A stretch of DNA of 8,033 bases from Deltaproteobacteria bacterium (GTDB lineage: Bacteria; Myxococcota_A; UBA9160; SMWR01): the NCBI GenBank assembly GCA_029261905.1, contig JAJDAM010000936.1, forward strand, positions 1-8,033, written 5' to 3'. The position numbers were made by a program, and so were the translations under genes. Below the pieces are notes generated by a model, which had not been told where the DNA came from, did no database searches, and saw only the letters and a list, made by a program, of their open reading frames with translations. This document shows, piece after piece, positions 1 to 5,233 of the stretch. Positions within the stretch are counted from its first letter, which is position 1. The number at the start of each line of letters is the position of its first letter.

Positions 1-31
1 TCGGAATCGTTCGTGCCATGGAGGTAACATA

Positions 32-125
32 AATGACTATTCAGGTCAGTCAATGACCTGACCGGTCATTTTTGGGTTGACGCTCCGAAATGACCTGCCT
101 ACCTTTACTGACTCGACTGGTCATT
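32..125. promoter_or_regulatory. Cluster of TGACC/GGTCA half-sites, probable repressor operator array
   Basis: The 5-mer TGACC, or its complement GGTCA, occurs exactly at 44-48, 54-58, 59-63, 64-68, 91-95 and 119-123. Two 7-bp arms form AATGACC (52-58), a 5-bp spacer and GGTCATT (64-70); inside this lies the perfect 10-bp palindrome TGACCGGTCA (59-68). The same arms recur further apart as AATGACC (89-95) and GGTCATT (119-125), and a degenerate copy spans 32-48. Such dyads are typical of operators for dimeric regulators such as TetR/AcrR-family repressors; which regulator binds is inference. The array sits directly upstream of, and partly across, the candidate promoter of the sterol desaturase-like gene starting at 183. 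Confidence 0.6.
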
Positions 126-131
126 TATAAA
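104..131 (+). promoter_or_regulatory. Candidate sigma-70-type promoter for the 183-2110 unit
   Basis: TTTACT (104-109, 4 of 6 to TTGACA) and TATAAA (126-131, 5 of 6 to TATAAT) are separated by 16 bp, in the only AT-rich stretch before the gene. Transcription would start around 138-140, leaving a leader of about 45 nt before the ATG at 183. The half-sites at 91-95 and 119-123 flank the -35 box, and the second abuts the -10 box, so a bound repressor would block polymerase. A second possible -35 (TTGACG, 77-82) lacks a convincing -10 at the right distance. Confidence 0.4.
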
Positions 132-182
132 CGTCGGGTACTCCTGCAGTCCCGAACCTGCACTCCTGAAAGAGGCGAATCC

Positions 183-1088
183 ATGAGGGCCCTCCGCTAC
201 CTGCTCTTTCCCACCCTGCTCAGCGCCTCGGTGGCAGTCGCCTGGGCGGGCTTCGACGCCGGCTTCGACCCCGCCGTCTGGACGTTCGTGGTCACCGTCG
301 GAAATCTCGCCGTCGTCGCGCTCCTCGAGCACGCCCTGCCCCGCAAGCCGGGCGTCAGCCTTCTGACGGATCGACAGTCTCCAAACGATCTGCTTCACGC
401 CGGCCTACTGTCGCTCGTCGGCGTTCCGGCTGGACAAGCCCTCGCCACGATCGCCGTAGTCACGCTTGCCGGAAACACGGGCGCAGCGGGACCGAAGCTT
501 TGGTGGCCCAACCACTGGCCTTTCATCGGCCAGCTCGTACTCCTCACATTGATTGCCGACTTCTTCGACTACTGGAAGCACCGGGCCTATCACCGCTTCG
601 ACGCACTCTGGTGGTTCCACTCGATCCACCACTCGATGAACTCGATGCACGCCCTCAAGGCGGGCCGTCTGCACTTCGCAGAAGGTGTGATCCGCTATCT
701 GGTCGTGACGACGCCGCTCGTAGTGCTCGGCGCCCCGACCGAGTTGCTGCTCTGGTACGTCCTTTTGCAGAATTTTCTCGGCAACCTGAATCACACGAAC
801 CTCGATCTGCGCTTTCCCCGTTTCGCCCACTACCTGCTCCCAACGCTCGACAACCACTACCTCCACCATGCTCGAGAGCGGCGATTGCAGGACAGCAATT
901 TCGCTGGGACGCCTCTATTCGATCTTCTCTTCGGAACATTCCACGACCCCACGCAGCACCGGGTTGAATCGGTCGGGATCGAAGACGATCCCGTGCCGAA
1001 CGGGTTCTTCGCGCAGCTGCTGCTGCCGTTCCGAAAACTCATGCCGAAGACGCGAAGCAAAGCTCCTGAGACAGGAGCGATGACATGA
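183..1088 (+). CDS. Sterol desaturase/fatty acid hydroxylase-superfamily membrane protein
   Basis: This is a 301-aa di-iron integral membrane oxygenase of the fatty acid hydroxylase superfamily, whose members hydroxylate or desaturate sterols, fatty acids, sphingolipids or carotenoids using O2. The histidine boxes are visible: H133-RAY-H137 (HX3H), H146-SI-HH150 (HX2HH), single His at 164 and 204, and H225-YL-HH229 (HX2HH). They lie between hydrophobic segments at about 5-22, 33-50, 72-95, 115-129 and 173-198. An earlier in-frame ATG at 90 falls inside the operator array; the ATG at 183 has AGAGG (171-175) 7 nt upstream and gives a natural hydrophobic N-terminus, so it was chosen. The 3' end overlaps the next gene by ATGA, implying co-translation. 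The substrate cannot be assigned; the superfamily call is firm. Confidence 0.9.
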   Translation: MRALRYLLFPTLLSASVAVAWAGFDAGFDPAVWTFVVTVGNLAVVALLEHALPRKPGVSLLTDRQSPNDLLHAGLLSLVGVPAGQALATIAVVTLAGNTGAAGPKLWWPNHWPFIGQLVLLTLIADFFDYWKHRAYHRFDALWWFHSIHHSMNSMHALKAGRLHFAEGVIRYLVVTTPLVVLGAPTELLLWYVLLQNFLGNLNHTNLDLRFPRFAHYLLPTLDNHYLHHARERRLQDSNFAGTPLFDLLFGTFHDPTQHRVESVGIEDDPVPNGFFAQLLLPFRKLMPKTRSKAPETGAMT

Positions 1089-2110
1089 TTCTCGAACGCG
1101 GACGAACGCATGGACGAGCCCGGATTGCACTGAACGGAAACCATTCGACCGCATCCGCTTTCGCGGGCGACTTCATGAATGCAGGTGCCGCGCTCGTGGC
1201 GCTCACATTGCTCTTCACGACGACAGACACACTATTCCCCACGCATCTACCGCTCTACGCGACTTCGGCAAGCCAGATCACCGGCATGGCGCTGATGCTG
1301 ATCCTCGTCCCAACCTTCTTGCTCGTGGCGCTGTCGATCTCGAAGCGGCGATCGCTCGAACTGATCCAGCAGCTGGTTCCACTTCTTCCCAACCCGGAGG
1401 AGGCGGAGATCGCGAGCGAGAGCATTCGTGGAGCAACGCGACGGACATGGAAGATCGGTACGGCGATCGGCATCACGTTCGGGCTGATGAATACGGAGTC
1501 GATCGCCCCCATCGCCGAGGGACCCGCGCTGCAGGTGGCGGCGAGCATCTCGCTGGGTCAGTTGGTGCTGTGGTGGCTCATCGGTCTCGTGATGGTGATG
1601 CGCGTAGAGTCCGCGCGGGCCTTTCGCAGGCTCGGCGAGTCGGTGTCGTTCGACCTGTTTCGTCTCGATGATCTCCGCCCGCTCGCACGCGCCGGCTTGA
1701 TCGACGTCGTGATCATCGCGGGTGCCCTGCTGCTCACTCCGCTCCAATCGCTCGATGCCGAGTTCCGCTGGTACAACTACCGCTTCGCGCTGGTCGTAGC
1801 CCTTCCAGCCGCATCGTTCTTTCTACTTTGGCCCCTGCGTGGCGTTGGTACCCGAATCAAGCTCGAGCGTGATTCGAAGCTCAGAGCCGTAGACGCCCAG
1901 CTCCGAGATGCGCAGGGCACCGTCTCAGCCGAGTCGATCTCGAAGCTGGAGACTCTGCTCGCCCATCGCGATCGACTGCGCAGGATCGGCACGACGCCAC
2001 TCAGTACGAAGCTGCTCTCGCGTGTGCTGTTCTATCTCGTCTTCCCGCCGCTTGCCTGGGCCGGCGCGGCGTTGGTGGAGCGAATGCTCGAGCGGGCGCT
2101 CAGCGGTTGA
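1085..2110 (+). CDS. Uncharacterised multi-pass membrane protein coupled to the desaturase
   Basis: This is a 341-aa protein without a family I can name. Hydrophobic stretches at about 32-50, 66-84, 124-136, 147-172, 203-220, 233-251 and 312-331 suggest six or seven membrane passes. Between the second and third lies a charged loop (87-122). Between the last two lies a long polar, helix-prone segment (258-304) of alternating charged and leucine residues that could be a coiled coil. The C-terminus, a leucine/arginine helix followed by a final transmembrane helix containing PPLAWAGAALVE, resembles the tail of unstudied bacterial membrane proteins I have seen; this is recollection, not a database result. 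The start has AGGAG (1073-1077) 7 nt upstream and overlaps the previous stop by 4 bp, so it is translationally coupled to the desaturase and may be its membrane partner or work on the same lipid. There are no catalytic motifs. Function unknown. Confidence 0.8.
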   Translation: MILERGRTHGRARIALNGNHSTASAFAGDFMNAGAALVALTLLFTTTDTLFPTHLPLYATSASQITGMALMLILVPTFLLVALSISKRRSLELIQQLVPLLPNPEEAEIASESIRGATRRTWKIGTAIGITFGLMNTESIAPIAEGPALQVAASISLGQLVLWWLIGLVMVMRVESARAFRRLGESVSFDLFRLDDLRPLARAGLIDVVIIAGALLLTPLQSLDAEFRWYNYRFALVVALPAASFFLLWPLRGVGTRIKLERDSKLRAVDAQLRDAQGTVSAESISKLETLLAHRDRLRRIGTTPLSTKLLSRVLFYLVFPPLAWAGAALVERMLERALSG

Positions 2111-2116
2111 CATGTC

Positions 2117-2899
2117 CTACCGACCACGAAACGTTCCGCGGACTGGCAGGGCGAGGGTCCCGAGCGTTCCAAGCGCGCCGGGAATACCCGGGAGTCCGGT
2201 CTCTACCTGCACGTCGGATCGGTTGTTCCCGAACGAGCCGAAGAGCCGATCCCAAAGCGATAGGATCGTCCCGTAGTTCGAGTCGATTAGCCGAGCCTCG
2301 ATGCTGTGGTGCCGACGGTGCAGCGCAGGCGTGATGAGGAATCGACCGAGAGTCCGCTCGAGGTGAAGCGGCAGCGCGATGTTTCCGTGCTCCCAGAAGT
2401 TGGCGAACGCGAAGATCACCTCGAACACGATCACTCCGAGGATCGGCACGCCAAGGATCATCACCGCGAAGAGTCGTACGGGTAGCGCCAGCAACAGCTC
2501 GCCAGGATGGAACCGAAGCGCGGTCGTCACGGTGTATTGCGCGTCGGAGTGGTGAGCCTGATGGAATCGCCAGAGAGCCGCAAGGCGATGATTCGCCCGG
2601 TGCCAGAAATACGACACGAGATCCAGCCCGATCACGCTGACGGGAATCGCGACCCAGGTCGACATAGCGCCCTGGTTCAGCAGACCGATGCCCCGGCCAC
2701 TCGCCCAGATGGAAACCGCACACGCACAGCCACCGCACACCACTCCGAGGACCGCTGCGTTGATCGCCCACAGTCCCGAGTTCGTCCGCCAGCTTCCATT
2801 CAACTTCGCGTGCGGCCTCGCCCGCTGGATCGCGACAGCCAAGGAAAGGGCAGCGACGAATCCCACGGACTTGATGATCTGGAATTCCATCTCGGTCAT
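2117..2899 (-). CDS. Second sterol desaturase/fatty acid hydroxylase-family protein
   Basis: This 260-aa membrane di-iron oxygenase of the fatty acid hydroxylase superfamily has clear histidine boxes: H100-RAN-H104, H113-QA-HH117, single His at 131 and 171, and H194-RR-HH198. Hydrophobic helices at about 8-25, 42-65, 81-98 and 137-166 flank them. The DRLFGSF block (217-223) after the last box is typical of the family. It shares the box layout with the protein at 183-1088 but little other sequence, so the two are not a recent duplication. The C-terminal tail (233-260) is Gly/Leu/Pro-rich and lacks known motifs. The ATG at 2899 is the first possible start, because an in-frame TGA lies a few codons upstream; GGAG sits 11 nt before it. 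The gene converges on the membrane-protein gene with 6 bp between stops, and its upstream side borders the transposase remnant. Substrate unknown. Confidence 0.88.
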   Translation of the reverse strand: MTEMEFQIIKSVGFVAALSLAVAIQRARPHAKLNGSWRTNSGLWAINAAVLGVVCGGCACAVSIWASGRGIGLLNQGAMSTWVAIPVSVIGLDLVSYFWHRANHRLAALWRFHQAHHSDAQYTVTTALRFHPGELLLALPVRLFAVMILGVPILGVIVFEVIFAFANFWEHGNIALPLHLERTLGRFLITPALHRRHHSIEARLIDSNYGTILSLWDRLFGSFGNNRSDVQVETGLPGIPGALGTLGTLALPVRGTFRGR

Positions 2900-2985
2900 G
2901 GCGCCATACGCTCCAACGCATTCTCATCGGCGTTCTTCCATACCGCGAGATGACGTTCGGCAAGTTCTCGCACCGCTGCTGCGTC

Positions 2986-3204
2986 TCATGATATTCTGGA
3001 GTTGGCGAACAGGTTCTGCCAGTAGTGACCTGTCGCCTCCATCGTCACAAGTGTGTCTTTCGGGCTTCCCAGCTTTTTCCACAGCAACTCGTAGCCTGCG
3101 GCGTCCTCCTTGAACGAAACTGGCTTCAACAGCACCGATTGATCTTCTGCCACCACCGCGACGACGTGAGTCTCCGAAGCAATGTCGATCCCAACAAAAC
3201 GCAT
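2986..3204 (-). pseudogene. IS110-family transposase, N-terminal fragment
   Basis: The first 72 codons of a DEDD recombinase of the IS110 family remain, against roughly 300-400 aa for an intact one. MRFVGIDIAS at the start holds the first catalytic Asp (residue 7). TMEATGHYWQNLF (about 55-67) holds the conserved Glu of the second block. After LFA the reading frame leaves the family consensus and stops at 2986 (TGA), so the remaining acidic residues and the C-terminal transposase_20 domain are gone. The start at 3204 has a strong AGGAGG (3211-3216) 6 nt upstream, so the 5' end is intact and the truncation is at the 3' side, near 3000. An upstream in-frame ATG at 3270 adds only an Arg-rich, non-homologous stretch. 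The fragment cannot transpose. Its removed end faces the sterol desaturase gene at 2899. Confidence 0.85.
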
Positions 3205-3248
3205 CCTTTTCCTCCTCGAACAGGACCGCCGGGAGCCTCGCTGCCGAT

Positions 3249-3275
3249 CTCGATGCTCTTCCTTGTGCATACGAG
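3249..3275. repeat. Stem-loop in the transposase leader
   Basis: CTCGATGC (3249-3256) pairs with GCAT (3267-3270) and CGAG (3272-3275), leaving one bulged A and a 10-nt loop. It lies 45 nt upstream of the IS110 transposase start. This is a candidate piece of structured leader RNA; chance formation is possible. Confidence 0.35.
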
Positions 3276-3364
3276 GACGAGCAAATTACCGCTGCCTCAG
3301 GATACCGTTCGAGCTTGCGAGATCGGACGAGGGCGCCTCTCTCAGGTGCGAGGAGATTGCCTCT

Positions 3365-3382
3365 GGGTCGGGACGGCGACCC
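3365..3382. repeat. Perfect 6-bp hairpin
   Basis: GGGTCG (3365-3370) and CGACCC (3377-3382) form a perfect stem around a 6-nt loop. No T-run follows on either strand, so it is not an obvious intrinsic terminator. It is one of a closely spaced series of hairpins in this gene-free stretch. Confidence 0.35.
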
Positions 3383-3398
3383 TCCCCCGATACCCGTT

Positions 3399-3423
3399 CT
3401 TGTTTGAGTAAACCAAAAACAAG
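3399..3423. repeat. Perfect 7-bp AT-rich hairpin
   Basis: CTTGTTT (3399-3405) and AAACAAG (3417-3423) form a perfect 7-bp stem with an 11-nt loop. A competing inner pairing GTTT/AAAC exists at 3402-3413. It is locally AT-rich in GC-rich surroundings and directly precedes the tRNA-like sequence, where the 5' half of a tRNA would be expected but is absent. Confidence 0.4.
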
Positions 3424-3441
3424 CTGGTGGAGTAGATACAA

Positions 3442-3474
3442 GGGTCGGGGGTTCGATCCCCTCCCGGGGTGCCA
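3442..3474 (+). other. tRNA 3'-end fragment (T arm, acceptor strand, CCA)
   Basis: A T stem GGGGG (3447-3451) pairs with CCCTC (3459-3463, one G-T pair) around the canonical loop TTCGATC (3452-3458). It is followed by a 7-nt acceptor strand CCGGGGT (3464-3470), discriminator G and CCA (3472-3474). A 5-nt variable region precedes it. Upstream, 3424-3434 weakly resembles a D-arm (GGTGGAGTA), but no proper anticodon arm fits and no matching 5' acceptor strand exists in the preceding 100 bp, so this is not a working tRNA gene. A tRNA 3' end alone is the usual footprint of tyrosine-recombinase integration at a tRNA. A decayed, internally deleted tRNA gene is the alternative. The amino acid cannot be assigned. 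Confidence 0.55.
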
Positions 3475-3538
3475 TGTGTCGCGGGTCCATACCGGACACA
3501 TGGGTAGCGGTTCCTACCCGAGACGGGATGTGGTCTCG
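3472..3538. repeat. Three consecutive stem-loops after the tRNA end
   Basis: Three perfect stems follow head to tail: CCATGTGTC (3472-3480) with GACACATGG (3495-3503), 9 bp with a 14-nt loop; GGGTAG (3502-3507) with CTACCC (3514-3519), 6-nt loop; and CGAGAC (3519-3524) with GTCTCG (3533-3538), 8-nt loop. Neighbouring stems share one or two bases. The last one lies 12 nt past the stop codon of the acyl-CoA synthetase (read on the minus strand) and might help end its transcript, though there is no T-run. Alternatives are the terminus of an insertion sequence or recombination sites next to an attachment site. Confidence 0.5.
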
Positions 3539-3549
3539 AATGGGTCGAC

Positions 3550-5112
3550 TCAAACGATCCGGCTGTCCTTCTCGCCCCAGTAGCGATCCTTGAGTAGACG
3601 CTTGTACAGCTTGCCTGTGGGCAGGCGAGGGAGCTCGGCCAAGAAGTCGATCGAGCGCGGGCACTTGTAAGCCGCCAAGCGCTCTCGAGCGAAGGCGAGT
3701 AGCTCATCGGCCAGCGACTGATCCGCGTCCGCGGATGCGACGGGTTGGACGATGGCCTTTACCTCTTCTCCAAACTCCGCATGAGGCACGCCGATCACCG
3801 CGACGTCTTCGACCTTCGGGTGCATGATCAGCTCGTTTTCGATCTCCTGCGGATAGATGTTGACGCCGCCGGAAATGATCATGAATGACGCCCGGTCCGT
3901 GAGGTAGAGGTAGCCCTCGTCGTCGACGTAGCCGATGTCACCGAGGGCGGTCCACGTGGAGTGCTCCGGATGCTGTGCGCTCCGGGTCTTCTCCGGGTCG
4001 TTGTGGTACGAAAACGACATCGCCTTCCGCTCGAAGTACACGAGCCCCGCTTCGCCGGTCGGGAGCAGGGCGCCCTCGTCATCGCAGATGCGGATCTTGC
4101 CCATCACCGCGCGACCGACGGTGCCGGGGTGCGCGAGCCAATCCTCCGGCCCCACGTACGTCAAGCCGTTCGACTCGGTCCCGCCGTAATACTCGTGAAG
4201 GATCGGCCCCCACCACGCGAACATTTCCTCCTTCACCTTTCGCGGGCACGGCGCCGCTGCGTGGATCGCCAGCTGGTGTGCCGAGAAGTCGAAGCCGGCG
4301 CGCTCCTCCTCGGGAAGCTTCAGCATGCGCGTGAACATGGTGGGGACCCACTGGCTGTGGGTGACGGCGTATTTCTCGAGGGCCTGCAACGCGTCGCGGG
4401 CGTCGAAGTGCTCCATCATGATGACGGTGCCACCCAGGGACTGGATGGCCGTCGTGAAGCCGACGGGTGCCGAGTGGTAGAGCGGGGCAGGGGAGAGGTA
4501 CACCGAGTCCGCGTCGGCGCGGAAGAGGCGCTTCAACGTGGCGGCCATCGGAAGGCCTCGCGAGACCGGCCGGCCCGAGAGAGGCCGTGCGATTCCCTTC
4601 GGTCGCCCGGTGGTTCCCGAGCTGTAGAGCATGAACTCGCCGAGCGGCTGTTCCTCGAGCGGCTTGGCCTCGTGCTCATCGAGAGCCTGCTCGTAGCGCT
4701 CGAAAGGCGCCGAAACGCCCTCGGGTGGGCCATCGATCACCAGGAAACGCTTGCAGCCCGGTGCGTGCTCGGGGATCTCCGAAGCCGCGTCGTGAACGGT
4801 GCGCGATGATACCAGCACCCGCGCGTCGCAGTCGTTCACGATGTACGCGGCTTCCGGCCCGGTCAGGTAGCGGTTGACGGTGGTGAGATAGAGGCCGGAT
4901 CGGAACGCTGTCCAGGCGATCTCGAAGTAGCGGAGATGGTTGTCGAGGAACACCGCGATGTGATCGCCCGGGCGCAAGCCCTCGGACCACAGCAGCTGTG
5001 CGAGCCGGTTGGAGCGGGCATCGAGGTCGGCGTAGGTCAACACCTCGCCCGTTCCGGCATGGATGGCGGCCGCCTTGTCCGGGGTGTGCTGGGCGTAGAA
5101 TCCCGGATCCAT
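3550..5112 (-). CDS. Acyl-CoA synthetase (AMP-binding, FadD-like)
   Basis: This 520-aa class I adenylate-forming (ANL) enzyme activates a carboxylic acid with ATP to an acyl-adenylate and then to the CoA thioester. All core motifs are present: phosphate-binding loop YSSGTTGRPKG (163-173), YYGGTES (308-314), ribose-binding GD (391-392) with YLYLTDR (401-407), hinge/CoA region GGVNIYP (415-421), and the C-terminal catalytic lysine in PTGKLYKRLL (K501). Length is normal for FadD-type ligases. The GIARPL extension after the P-loop recalls actinobacterial-type FadD enzymes acting on long-chain or steroid side-chain acids; this is recollection and does not fix the substrate. The ATG at 5112 was chosen because GGAGGAGG lies about 6 nt upstream and MDPGFYAQHTP matches the family start; the 41-codon extension to 5235 is basic, unconserved and runs through the promoter region. 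It is divergent from the amidohydrolase gene and probably in the same pathway. Confidence 0.92.
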   Translation of the reverse strand: MDPGFYAQHTPDKAAAIHAGTGEVLTYADLDARSNRLAQLLWSEGLRPGDHIAVFLDNHLRYFEIAWTAFRSGLYLTTVNRYLTGPEAAYIVNDCDARVLVSSRTVHDAASEIPEHAPGCKRFLVIDGPPEGVSAPFERYEQALDEHEAKPLEEQPLGEFMLYSSGTTGRPKGIARPLSGRPVSRGLPMAATLKRLFRADADSVYLSPAPLYHSAPVGFTTAIQSLGGTVIMMEHFDARDALQALEKYAVTHSQWVPTMFTRMLKLPEEERAGFDFSAHQLAIHAAAPCPRKVKEEMFAWWGPILHEYYGGTESNGLTYVGPEDWLAHPGTVGRAVMGKIRICDDEGALLPTGEAGLVYFERKAMSFSYHNDPEKTRSAQHPEHSTWTALGDIGYVDDEGYLYLTDRASFMIISGGVNIYPQEIENELIMHPKVEDVAVIGVPHAEFGEEVKAIVQPVASADADQSLADELLAFARERLAAYKCPRSIDFLAELPRLPTGKLYKRLLKDRYWGEKDSRIV

Positions 5113-5233
5113 GCGCGCCCTCCTCCGTCGTGCAACGTTACAAGTCTTCGAAACTATGATACTAATTGAACCGTCGCAAGGGATCGAGAGTTCCGCGTCC
5201 GTGCCGCACGGGCGCATGCGGGAGGAAGTAGCC
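5113..5233. promoter_or_regulatory. Divergent control region between ligase and amidohydrolase
   Basis: These 121 bp separate two oppositely directed genes and must hold both starts of transcription unless either gene is read from elsewhere. An AT-richer island (about 5138-5170) contains TATGAT (5155-5160, 5 of 6 to a -10 box on the plus strand), which on the minus strand overlaps TATCAT (5161-5156, also 5 of 6). No good -35 box is present for either, hinting at activator dependence or a different sigma factor. TTCGAA is a short palindrome at 5147-5152. The ribosome sites are GGAGGA at 5221-5226 for the plus gene and GGAGGAGG near 5118-5126 for the minus gene. Confidence 0.4.

Larger units (their letters stand above)
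3205..3549. other. Gene-free stretch with mobile-element debris and many hairpins
   Basis: No credible protein gene lies between the transposase start and the acyl-CoA synthetase stop. The stretch holds the transposase leader, several perfect short stem-loops (3249-3275, 3365-3382, 3399-3423, 3472-3503, 3502-3519, 3519-3538) and the 3' end of a tRNA (3442-3474). Because IS110-group elements carry a structured guide (bridge) RNA upstream of their transposase, part of this could be its remnant. The distal hairpins could instead be the end of another insertion sequence. Neither is proved by the sequence alone. Confidence 0.55.

Noticed and set aside
33..56. Seven-codon leader peptide with a GAGG site at 21-24
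   Set aside because: It overlaps the operator array, lies upstream of the candidate promoter and has no attenuation-like structure; probably chance.
90..182. Upstream extension of the first desaturase gene to an ATG at 90
   Set aside because: It runs through the operator and promoter sequence, has no ribosome site and adds an unconserved 31-residue stretch; the ATG at 183 has AGAGG 7 nt before it.
2178..2191. CCGGG-aata-CCCGG hairpin as a terminator for the convergent genes
   Set aside because: It lies within the coding sequence of the second desaturase, encodes its Gly/Pro-rich tail, and has no T-run; a composition effect is likelier.
3392..3474. A complete tRNA gene ending at 3474
   Set aside because: No 5' acceptor strand pairs with CCGGGGT, and no anticodon arm with a U33-type loop can be folded; only the 3' end is convincing.
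2924..3664. 246-codon open frame on the minus strand across the debris region
   Set aside because: It crosses the transposase fragment in another frame, the tRNA antisense and the end of the ligase gene; its GRGxNPRPL-like part (seen in an overlapping frame) is the well-known false translation of tRNA antisense DNA.
3961..4809. 282-codon plus-strand frame inside the ligase gene
   Set aside because: Arg/Ala/Gly/Val-rich mirror frame typical of high-GC antisense DNA, without any motif; the opposite strand encodes a complete ANL enzyme.
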